From Dehalococcoidia bacterium UBA2979 (GTDB lineage: Bacteria; Chloroflexota; Dehalococcoidia; UBA2979), in contig DEAP01000010.1 of NCBI GenBank assembly GCA_002348225.1, forward strand, positions 1 through 5,622: a stretch of 5,622 bases of DNA, read 5' to 3'. The notes under the pieces are model-generated. The model made no database searches, had not been told where the DNA came from, and saw only the letters and a list, made by a program, of their open reading frames with translations. Below, in pieces: positions 1 through 5,495 of the stretch (positions within the stretch are counted from its first letter, which is position 1; the number at the start of each line of letters is the position of its first letter). A program made the translations under genes and the position numbers.

Positions 1-94
1 CCGAATCCTGATATCGTGCAGGAAGACGCTCCGCAATAAAATTCCGGACGTCATCCCTAAATGCGGATTGTGTTGTGCTATCACCCCAGTCCAT
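1..94 (-). CDS. Acyl-CoA dehydrogenase, N-terminal fragment (cut by window edge)
   Basis: Only the first 31 codons are in the window; the gene continues past the left edge. The peptide begins MDWGDSTTQSAFRDDVRNFI and goes on AERLPARYQDS. This matches the usual opening of acyl-CoA dehydrogenases: a short D-x-x-D/S stretch, then a first amphipathic helix of the type Q-x-x-F-R-x-x-V-R-x-F. Family members are FAD enzymes that oxidise acyl-CoA thioesters to enoyl-CoA in fatty acid or related catabolism. The ATG is supported by a very good Shine-Dalgarno, GAGGGGTGAT, ending about six bases upstream. It is separated from the preceding gene by 67 bases, so it may have its own promoter. The substrate cannot be told from this piece. 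Recognition rests on a short sequence, so the family is likely but not certain. Confidence 0.7.
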   Translation of the reverse strand, partial: MDWGDSTTQSAFRDDVRNFIAERLPARYQDS

Positions 95-161
95 AAATCA
101 CCCCTCTCATGTTCACTAATCCTAATGCGGACTCACTGTAACATTTCAATTTCAGTTTATC
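95..161 (-). promoter_or_regulatory. Intergenic leader with a weak promoter candidate
   Basis: This 67-base gap separates the beta-lactamase-like gene stop from the acyl-CoA dehydrogenase start. Read on the minus strand it contains TTGAAA (5 of 6 matches to the -35 consensus) followed 19 bases later by TAGGAT (4 of 6 to the -10). The spacing is longer than ideal. No GC-rich hairpin followed by a T-run is visible, so there is no clear intrinsic terminator for the upstream operon, and read-through is possible. The promoter is only a candidate. Confidence 0.25.
97..106 (-). promoter_or_regulatory. Strong ribosome binding site of the acyl-CoA dehydrogenase
   Basis: On the minus strand the leader reads GAGGGGTGATTT immediately before the ATG at 94. 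It pairs with the 16S tail over most of GGAGGTGAT, with about six bases between the G-run and the start codon. It is the strongest Shine-Dalgarno match in the window and fixes the start of the truncated gene. Confidence 0.75.
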
Positions 162-1052
162 CTATTGCCCGTGAATCGCGTAGGCTGCTGCAGCCACGTC
201 GGTCATAACTTTCTGAGCATCCACAAAAGTGCGCCAGTCACTATCATCACGGCGAGTCAAAATTACAAGTATGAAGGGGCCACGTGGACCGTACACGAGA
301 CCAGCATCGTTGGCATACTCGACGATCAAACCTGTCTTATGCGCCACTTCAAGCCCATCAGGCAACCCCGCCAGCATGTAGCCTTCGACGTTCTGACTCA
401 GGAGCAGAGAAAGCATGCTAGAGCTCGCCTCTTCAGAAATTAGCTCACCCTTATAGAGATTCTTAAGTATATTCGCCTGATCAAATGCCGTAGTTTGATA
501 ATATCTGGGACCTGCCACCGTACCCAGCAGTCCCAGATTCCAAGCTGTTTGATTAACCTCCTGCACTCCTAAATATTCGTGAAGAGCTTCGGCTTCGGGA
601 TTAGCCGACCAGACTATCGCATTGTTGAGAGCCTGACCTATCGGCATGATGGTGGGTTTACTGTAACGGTGCTCAGGGGGAGTGAATTCACCGTGCCACG
701 GCATAATGACGAGCTCATCAAAATATGAGAGCTCTTCCACCTGAACCAGTCGGTGAGTCTCGATCATTAGCAACGTTTTATATAACGATGCTGAAGCCAC
801 TGACTCATGCGCTCGCAACTCACAAGTCCTGCTAGTTACCATATCGATAAAGACGTACGAAGTTCTGACAGTTGGATTTCTAATCGCAGCCTTGTAAATG
901 CCTAAGCACGGATCGGAGGGCCCTACACCTCCGACGATTCCGGCTTGAGCCGGTTCATTAGCAATAAGACTGAACGAAATAATTCCAAAAAGCAACATCA
1001 GGCTTGGGATGATTGTTTTACGAAAGACTTTATTCCTTCTCTGAATCACCAT
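162..1052 (-). CDS. Secreted serine hydrolase of the class A beta-lactamase/PBP fold
   Basis: From the chosen start this is a 296-residue protein. A classic signal peptide opens it: basic n-region RRNKVFRK (about 5-12), a hydrophobic core, and a likely cleavage after AQA at residue 37, so the mature protein acts outside the cytoplasmic membrane. The three active-site motifs of penicillin-interacting serine enzymes are present in order: S-L-Y-K at 89-92 (nucleophile Ser89, Lys92), S-A-N at 149-151, and K-T-G at 239-241. The run VAHKTG and the TTAFD element near 187-191 resemble the Beta-lactamase2 family. The Glu-x-x-Leu-Asn of the omega loop in true class A beta-lactamases is not seen where expected, about 36 residues after S-A-N. 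A peptidoglycan peptidase or another serine hydrolase is therefore as likely as a beta-lactamase. I chose ATG 1052 because AAAGGG lies 10 bases upstream and the signal peptide then starts normally; earlier starts (ATG 1085, TTG 1097) lack this. The start overlaps the flavin reductase end by 23 bases, implying coupled translation. Confidence 0.85.
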   Translation of the reverse strand: MVIQRRNKVFRKTIIPSLMLLFGIISFSLIANEPAQAGIVGGVGPSDPCLGIYKAAIRNPTVRTSYVFIDMVTSRTCELRAHESVASASLYKTLLMIETHRLVQVEELSYFDELVIMPWHGEFTPPEHRYSKPTIMPIGQALNNAIVWSANPEAEALHEYLGVQEVNQTAWNLGLLGTVAGPRYYQTTAFDQANILKNLYKGELISEEASSSMLSLLLSQNVEGYMLAGLPDGLEVAHKTGLIVEYANDAGLVYGPRGPFILVILTRRDDSDWRTFVDAQKVMTDVAAAAYAIHGQ

Positions 1053-1863
1053 CGAATAATATCCCTTTAGATAAATCAAGTTCATCGCCAGCTTCAAGCG
1101 TTAAACCAAGTTCAGATTCAATTTCACGCAGATCGACGACATTGCCTCGTTCAACTTCATCTTCGAGCTTTCCCAAGCGCTCCTCTTTTTTTTCGATGGC
1201 TTCGCGGCTTAGCTCGAGCTGTTCCTCAAGCATTTCAGATAGTGCATCTTCGGGTGCTTCAGAAGGATTTACTATTTGCGGTTCGAATGGTTTCTGCAGT
1301 ACCGAGTATTTCTGTGCACCCAGATAATGCAAAGGACGCAGTGAATAATCCTCGTCATGATCACTGATTAGATTTGGTTTGCACTGAGCACTAAGTATCG
1401 ATCCCACGAATAGATAGTGATCACCTAATTCTAACCTCTCGACAATCTCACATTCGATCCATGCGCAACATAAAGATATTAGTGGTGAGGAAATGCGTCT
1501 TGCAGCAAATGTCTCAAGTTGGGTCGCCTCGAACTTATTCAAATCGGCACCAGAGAGGGAACCTAAATACTCGACATGACTCGCTAAAGATCTTGTAGGA
1601 ATGTTCAAAGCAAATTCACTTGCATGACCCAGTATGTCGGTAGAGTATCTAGATTGTTCAATTGCTATGCCGACCAGTGCGGGGTCAGATGACAATGGTG
1701 TGAACCATGAAATTGGAATGACATTCGGCTCTCCGCGCCAAATTGTCGTGACCAAAGCCACTGGTCCGCCCATCAGCAAAGAATTTGCCTCAGACACAGG
1801 CAGTTGCCTGAGGTCCTCCTCAGGAGGAGCTGAGAATGGTGACCCGAATACTGAATCAGTCAT
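1030..1863 (-). CDS. Flavin reductase-like FMN-binding protein with acidic C-terminal extension
   Basis: The protein has 277 residues. Residues about 18-190 form a flavin reductase-like split barrel. Recognisable parts are the opening helix and strand with GGPVALVTT (32-40), the N-V-I-P-I-S-W-F-T-P-L-S-S-D-P-P/A-L-V block (47-63) that shapes the flavin site, and the segment G-S-L-S-G-A-D-L-N-K-F (101-111), typical of the family. Such proteins bind FMN and either reduce flavin with NAD(P)H for a partner oxygenase or act as flavoproteins themselves. No partner monooxygenase is in the window. Beyond the barrel, residues about 197-277 are an extra acidic tail, rich in Glu/Leu/Lys, probably helical or coiled coil between about 205 and 250 and ending DGDSEKE. 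Usual members end near residue 190. The ATG at 1863 has no Shine-Dalgarno close by; the good one upstream serves a tiny leader frame. In-frame TAA at 1891-1893 and the lack of another start codon leave 1863 as the best choice. The exact substrate is unknown. Confidence 0.88.
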   Translation of the reverse strand: MTDSVFGSPFSAPPEEDLRQLPVSEANSLLMGGPVALVTTIWRGEPNVIPISWFTPLSSDPALVGIAIEQSRYSTDILGHASEFALNIPTRSLASHVEYLGSLSGADLNKFEATQLETFAARRISSPLISLCCAWIECEIVERLELGDHYLFVGSILSAQCKPNLISDHDEDYSLRPLHYLGAQKYSVLQKPFEPQIVNPSEAPEDALSEMLEEQLELSREAIEKKEERLGKLEDEVERGNVVDLREIESELGLTLEAGDELDLSKGILFDGDSEKE

Positions 1864-1870
1864 AGGGTTA

Positions 1871-1901
1871 TTATTGCACGCTGAACATGCTTAGGCTCCT
1901 C
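1871..1901 (-). promoter_or_regulatory. Leader with strong Shine-Dalgarno and five-codon ORF (M-F-S-V-Q)
   Basis: In the 45-base gap before the flavin reductase gene, GAGGAG (1896-1901) sits seven bases ahead of an ATG at 1886-1888. That ATG opens a frame of only five codons, M-F-S-V-Q, ended by TAA at 1871-1873 and a second TAA directly after. The frame differs from that of the flavin reductase, whose ATG follows seven bases after the first stop. The flavin reductase start itself has no nearby ribosome binding site. Ribosomes could therefore load here, terminate, and reinitiate at 1863. The layout is seen directly; the mechanism is inference, and chance is possible. Confidence 0.4.
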
Positions 1902-1908
1902 TAGATGT

Positions 1909-2634
1909 TCACCCTTTAGCAATATCCTGTACCGCTAAGACTTCGTTCGGTAAAAGATCTCTGAACTGGCCTTCCGCTAAATCAGCAAGATCGATAGGAC
2001 CAATTCGAATCCTGTGTAATCCCAAGATTACGCCGCCGACACTCTCGAGCATCCGTCTCACAATCCTATTTCTTCCCTCGTGGATAATGATCCGAACACG
2101 GCAAATACCCTCTGAAGCATCTTGCTCAACTGAGTTCGCTCTGGCGGAACCGTCATCCAGCTGCACGCCAGCGAGTAGCTTCGAAATTGATGACCGAGGA
2201 AGGGTTTCGGTCAATGTAGCCACATATTCCTTTTCGATTTCAAATCTTGGATGGGTCAAATACTCATTGAAGGTTCCGTCTGTCGATAAAATCAGCAGGC
2301 CACTTGTATCCTTGTCAAGACGACCTGCATATTTCAATGTTTCCGGCACTTCCTTCAGCAAATCAAAAACAGTTGGACGACCTAGTTCATCCGAGTGCGT
2401 AACCACTAAACCAACAGGTTTGTGCAGTGCGATTCGTCTCACGGCATTATGTACAGACGCAGGAATCAGTACACCATCCAAATGAATATGATCTTTCTCT
2501 GGGTCGGCTCTAGTCCCTAGGATCGCGATTTTCCCATTCACCTTAACTCTTCCTGTTCGTATTAAGTCTTCGGATTTTCTGCGCGAGCCGTATCCAGCGG
2601 ATGAAAGTATTTTCTGCAATCTTTGCTCGGTCAT
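1909..2634 (-). CDS. rluB: RsuA/RluB-family rRNA pseudouridine synthase
   Basis: This 241-residue enzyme isomerises a uridine in ribosomal RNA to pseudouridine. Residues 3-50 are an S4 RNA-binding domain, with R-L-Q-K-I-L-S-S-A-G-x-x-S-R-R and G-R-V-x-V-N-G clearly visible. The catalytic domain follows from about residue 66. It contains the signature G-R-L-D-K-D-T-S-G-L-L-I-L at 104-116, with Asp107 as the catalytic aspartate; the conserved Tyr in K-E-Y (135-137); and the late motif E-G-R-N-R-I-V-R-R-M (186-195) typical of the RsuA/RluB/RluE/RluF branch. The single-copy Gram-positive-like homologue usually targets 23S rRNA near position 2605, so RluB is the best name; 16S targeting as in RsuA cannot be excluded from sequence alone. 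Length is normal for short members without the long C-terminal tail of E. coli RluB. The start ATG is seven bases after the formyltransferase stop and has only a weak GAG-type ribosome binding site, so translation is probably coupled. Confidence 0.93.
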   Translation of the reverse strand: MTEQRLQKILSSAGYGSRRKSEDLIRTGRVKVNGKIAILGTRADPEKDHIHLDGVLIPASVHNAVRRIALHKPVGLVVTHSDELGRPTVFDLLKEVPETLKYAGRLDKDTSGLLILSTDGTFNEYLTHPRFEIEKEYVATLTETLPRSSISKLLAGVQLDDGSARANSVEQDASEGICRVRIIIHEGRNRIVRRMLESVGGVILGLHRIRIGPIDLADLAEGQFRDLLPNEVLAVQDIAKG

Positions 2635-2641
2635 TCTCGGC

Positions 2642-3451
2642 TCAGCTTGCTTCTAAGAGTTCTTCGACATCTTGAGTCAAATCCAAAGGAAGCGAATGAT
2701 TGGAGATCAATGAGCCATCCAGGTCGTTGATAGAACCCTGTGCCAATCGTCGTAAAGTTGCTACAAGGAAAATTGATTCCCTACGCAATCCTTCCTTACG
2801 AATTGCATCAAACAATAATTCTTTGTGAGTTGAATTGACCGTTCCCGAATCATTGTTCGCATAATTTTCCCAAAGATTCGACATCATCTGCTGCGTATCA
2901 AGTGGATAGGAGCAAAACGTAACTGGCGGCCCACGATCCACTTCGGGTACTGCCAAATGTGCCATTACCCCACTCGTTCGGACATTGGAACGCATCAATT
3001 CATGAATAACATCTTGCCAGGTGCCGATGGGCCCTGAAGGCAGAGCAGGGTGCAAATTAAGGAGCAGTCTCTTTTCAACAAAGCTACCCGTAAAAATCAA
3101 CATATAGCCCGCCATGACCCCAATGTCAGCCGGGTACTGCTCTGTGAGATCTAAGATTTCCCTATCAAACCTATAGCGCCACGGGGGTAGCTGATCCTTG
3201 TTCCTGCTTATTGGTTCGCCGGCCGCTTTTCTGAAATTGACAGAAGATTTGGCCACTAGTGGTATGTTATTTTCCTCGACTATATCCATGAATTTGTCAG
3301 TAGCCGTTGACTCGCCTAGCTCTCTGTTAACGAAAACGAAGGATATTTTGGCATCCAAGACACCCGCATTGATCGAATCGATCACTGATTCAAACATCGC
3401 CTTGGATCCAGATCCACCGGCTGTTGTATACCAGCCTACATTTAAAGTCAT
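2642..3451 (-). CDS. PurN-like formyltransferase, divergent
   Basis: This 269-residue protein resembles phosphoribosylglycinamide formyltransferase (PurN), which transfers a formyl group from 10-formyl-tetrahydrofolate in purine synthesis. The N-terminal glycine-rich loop T-T-A-G-G-S-G-S-K (9-17) stands where PurN has G-S-G-S-N. The catalytic trio appears conserved: Asn132 and His134 in N-L-H-P-A-L-P, and Asp172 in V-D-R-G-P. The Asn-to-Asp spacing is 40 residues, against 38 in E. coli PurN (106 to 144). The T-S-G-V-M-A-H-L stretch before the Asp fits the fold. Differences are the shortened H-P-A-L-P loop, V-N-R in place of S-N-R at 41-43, and about 50 extra C-terminal residues ending in a Glu/Leu-rich tail. 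The acceptor could therefore be something other than glycinamide ribonucleotide. I chose ATG 3451 because homology begins at once (M-T-L-N-V-G-W) and GAAGAG lies six bases upstream. A start at 3523 would add 24 basic residues inside xseB. It lies 31 bases after xseB and seven before the pseudouridine synthase. Confidence 0.8.
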   Translation of the reverse strand: MTLNVGWYTTAGGSGSKAMFESVIDSINAGVLDAKISFVFVNRELGESTATDKFMDIVEENNIPLVAKSSVNFRKAAGEPISRNKDQLPPWRYRFDREILDLTEQYPADIGVMAGYMLIFTGSFVEKRLLLNLHPALPSGPIGTWQDVIHELMRSNVRTSGVMAHLAVPEVDRGPPVTFCSYPLDTQQMMSNLWENYANNDSGTVNSTHKELLFDAIRKEGLRRESIFLVATLRRLAQGSINDLDGSLISNHSLPLDLTQDVEELLEAS

Positions 3452-3482
3452 TCCACGCTCTTCTTTACTCCGTCGAACATTC

Positions 3483-3698
3483 TTACTCCTGCGAGATAGT
3501 TTCCAGTCGATCTGACGCTGCATCTAAGAGCGATTTACATGCAGAGTTGAGTCTAGTTCCTTCCTCATAAAGTCCTATCGATTCCTCAAGTGATAGACCA
3601 CCTACCTCCAGTCTTTCAACAACCACCATCAATTTTTCATACAGTGACTCGAAAGATTCCACTCCTTGTTCATCTAAGACACACTCTTCTTCGGACAA
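3483..3698 (-). CDS. xseB: Exonuclease VII small subunit
   Basis: This 71-residue protein is the small subunit of exonuclease VII. Several XseB copies bind each XseA subunit to form the single-strand-specific nuclease that yields acid-soluble oligonucleotides. The family pattern is clear: S-F-E-S-L-Y-E-K-L-M-V-V-V-E-R-L-E-x-G-G-L-S-L-E-E-S-I-x-L-Y-E-E-G (15-47), then a second helix with C-K-S-L-L-D-A-A (54-61). The two helices form the expected hairpin, and the length is typical (about 70-80). The start is TTG at 3696-3698; there is no other initiation codon that keeps the conserved N-terminal helix. It is backed by a good Shine-Dalgarno, GAGG, six bases upstream. This site includes the TGA of xseA, so the two subunits are coupled across an eight-base gap. 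Confidence 0.95.
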   Translation of the reverse strand: MSEEECVLDEQGVESFESLYEKLMVVVERLEVGGLSLEESIGLYEEGTRLNSACKSLLDAASDRLETISQE

Positions 3699-3706
3699 TT
3701 TCTACC

Positions 3707-4903
3707 TCAATCCTTTTGGATAATTCCATCTGCAGTTCCATCTGCCCAATGTATAGACACTCTATCCTCGTCAGCTACCTCTGAAAGTCTTTTGATAGGT
3801 TGGCCTCCACGTGAAGTCAATGAATAGCCTCGTTCAAGAGTGGCCTGCGGCGATAAGTTAGCTAGCTGCAATCTAGCAGATCGATTTAAAGTCCGTAGAT
3901 CAGAAATTCTCTGACTACTCGCAATCGCGATTCGATTATGCAGCTGCTCTAGGTCTGCTGCAAACACGTCTATCTGAGGCATATTTTTGTGCATCGAGCT
4001 CCGCGCCTGTATGGTCCATTTCAGGCGTTCCTCTATTTCAGCTTTCATTGCCGACCCAGCCCTACCCAACGTGCTATCAATAATTGTTCTTATTTCCTGC
4101 TGGTCCGGCACACAGAGTTCGGCTGCTACGGAAGGAGTAGGTGCTCTCAAGTCAGCCGCCATATCAGTGAGCGTTGTGTCTGTTTCGTGCCCTATCGCGG
4201 AAACGATAGGTATCGCCGACCCATGAACTGCACGGACAACTTCTTCTTCGTTGAATACCCATAGATCTTCGATAGATCCGCCGCCTCTCGCGAGTATGGC
4301 AACATCTGCGATTCCAGAGATTTCACCGTTTGCTTTGCGGAGGCCTGACACTATGCTCTTAATCGCATTCTGTCCCTGCACTAAAACTGGTTCTATTTCC
4401 AGTGACGCCAAAGGCCAGCGTCGTCTTAGTACCGTCTTGATATCCTCGATCACTGCACCAGTGGGACTTGTTATCGCAACAATTTTTTTTGGGAACTTCG
4501 GTAACGGTCGTTTTCTCGCTAAGTCGAATAGCCCTTCCAGTTTCAGTTTTTCTCTTCGCCTCTCATATTCAGCCCAAAGAGGGCCTATCTCACCACTCTC
4601 CAAGTGCTCCACAATAAATTGCAATTCACCACGTGGACTGTAAAAATTAAAGCTTCCGAATATTAAGACAGAAGTATTGTCTTCAACTTTATCGCGGAAT
4701 GGGCCATTAGTATTTCGGAAAAATGCACACCTAACTGATGCATCAGTATCCTTAATAGTGAAATAGATATGTCCTGATTTATGTTTGGTTACACGGCTGA
4801 GTTCACCCTCAAGCCATATTTCTGTGAATGCTGTATTTGACTCTATCGCATGTTTTAGAGAAGCCGTCGCATCGGATACGGAAAGGATCTGGACAGTTGT
4901 CAT
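3707..4903 (-). CDS. xseA: Exonuclease VII large subunit
   Basis: This 398-residue protein is the catalytic subunit of exonuclease VII, which degrades single-stranded DNA from both ends in mismatch repair and cleanup of damaged DNA. Residues about 4-100 are an OB-fold, starting I-L-S-V-S-D-A-T and including I-W-L-E-G-E-L-S. The catalytic domain shows S-P-T-G-A-V-I-E-D-I (146-155), R-G-G-G-S-I-E-D-L-W-V-F-N (206-218) and G-H-E-T-D (238-242) followed by R-A-P-T-P-S-V-A-A-E (253-262). These include the residues thought to be catalytic in the family. A helical segment and the usual closing domain with L-E-R-G-Y-S-L follow. Length fits the shorter Gram-positive-type XseA (E. coli has 456). ATG 4903 was chosen because the family begins right there; the longer reading from 4966 overlaps efp and adds an unrelated leader. 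Neither start has a clear Shine-Dalgarno, so initiation may depend on coupling to efp, which ends 31 bases upstream. xseB follows directly. Confidence 0.95.
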   Translation of the reverse strand: MTTVQILSVSDATASLKHAIESNTAFTEIWLEGELSRVTKHKSGHIYFTIKDTDASVRCAFFRNTNGPFRDKVEDNTSVLIFGSFNFYSPRGELQFIVEHLESGEIGPLWAEYERRREKLKLEGLFDLARKRPLPKFPKKIVAITSPTGAVIEDIKTVLRRRWPLASLEIEPVLVQGQNAIKSIVSGLRKANGEISGIADVAILARGGGSIEDLWVFNEEEVVRAVHGSAIPIVSAIGHETDTTLTDMAADLRAPTPSVAAELCVPDQQEIRTIIDSTLGRAGSAMKAEIEERLKWTIQARSSMHKNMPQIDVFAADLEQLHNRIAIASSQRISDLRTLNRSARLQLANLSPQATLERGYSLTSRGGQPIKRLSEVADEDRVSIHWADGTADGIIQKD

Positions 4904-4934
4904 GTTGATACTAAATACAATATCGCAACACGAT

Positions 4935-5495
4935 CTAAAGTTTCGCCCTTTCGAGGTATCTACCATCGTCAGTTGATATCTTCAAAGAGTCACCCGTGTT
5001 TACGAAAAGTGGGACCTGCACGGTCAATCCAGTTTCCATGGTGGCTGGCTTGGTGGCGCCTTGTGCCGTGTCGCCTTTGACACCTGGATCGGATTGAACA
5101 ACCTCCAGTATTACTGCCGCAGGAAGTTCGACCCCTAGGGCCTCTTCACCGTATAGGACTACTTGTATCTCGTCCCCTTCCTTTAGGAATTTACTATCTT
5201 CACCAACAATCTGAGCTGGAACCTCAACCTGATCATATGTCTCTGAGTTCATGAAGGTAAAACTATTTGTATCGCCATACAGATACTGCATCTTGCGAGT
5301 CTCAACTCGCGCAGTAGCCAGTCGGTCCCCCGCGTTAAATGTCCGTTCGATAATGTGCCCTCCGCGCAAATCGCGCATTTTTACTCTATAGACGGCAGAT
5401 TTCTTAGTTTTAACATGGTTAACTTCCTCCATTTTATATAGAGTCCCATCCAGTTCTACTGTGGATCCCCGCTTAAATTGAGAGGTGGAAATCAT
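4935..5495 (-). CDS. efp: Translation elongation factor P
   Basis: This 186-residue protein is EF-P, which binds between the ribosomal P and E sites and rescues ribosomes stalled at polyproline stretches. Three barrels are in the normal order: KOW-like domain about 2-60, the OB domain about 67-124, and the C-terminal OB domain about 130-186. The C-terminal domain carries the signature D-P-G-V-K-G-D-T-A-Q-G-A-T-K-P-A-T-x-E-T-G (136-156) and ends Y-L-E-R-A-K-L. In the functional tip loop, the gapless alignment puts Lys32 at the site modified in other bacteria (Lys34 in E. coli, Lys32 in B. subtilis). The neighbours differ: T-K-K-S at 30-33 instead of P-G-K-G. No modification enzyme gene is in the window. 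The ATG has AAGGAG nine bases upstream. It is the first gene of the visible run, 31 bases ahead of xseA. Confidence 0.97.
   Translation of the reverse strand: MISTSQFKRGSTVELDGTLYKMEEVNHVKTKKSAVYRVKMRDLRGGHIIERTFNAGDRLATARVETRKMQYLYGDTNSFTFMNSETYDQVEVPAQIVGEDSKFLKEGDEIQVVLYGEEALGVELPAAVILEVVQSDPGVKGDTAQGATKPATMETGLTVQVPLFVNTGDSLKISTDDGRYLERAKL

Noticed and set aside
165..443. Plus-strand open frame opposite the secreted hydrolase
   Set aside because: It is the shadow of a gene with clear SxxK and KTG motifs on the minus strand; its peptide shows no family pattern.
1186..1193. Run of eight A (minus strand) in the flavin reductase gene, possible slippage site
   Set aside because: It simply encodes E-K-K-E in frame, and the reading frame stays open on both sides. 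A similar run in xseA (4483-4490) encodes P-K-K-I. No alternative-frame product of interest is seen.
1013..1327. Plus-strand serine-rich frame of 104 codons
   Set aside because: The serine runs are the reverse complement of the Glu/Leu-rich codons of the flavin reductase tail, so it is a composition artefact.
1811..1830. Perfect small palindrome TCCTCCTGAGGAGGA early in the flavin reductase gene, including an internal GAGGAGG
   Set aside because: It encodes P-P-E-E at residues 13-16 and has a loop of only three bases. The nearest in-frame GTG is about 17 bases away, too far to be served, so an internal start or riboregulator is not supported.
3452..3523. Longer start for the formyltransferase at 3523
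   Set aside because: It would add 24 basic residues with no family match, overlap xseB by 41 bases, and ignore a better ribosome binding site before ATG 3451.
3987..4264. Two overlapping plus-strand frames inside xseA
   Set aside because: They lie opposite the most conserved part of XseA, and neither peptide resembles a known protein.
4904..4966. Longer start for XseA at 4966
   Set aside because: The extra 21 residues overlap efp, match nothing in the family, and have no ribosome binding site; the OB-fold begins right at ATG 4903.
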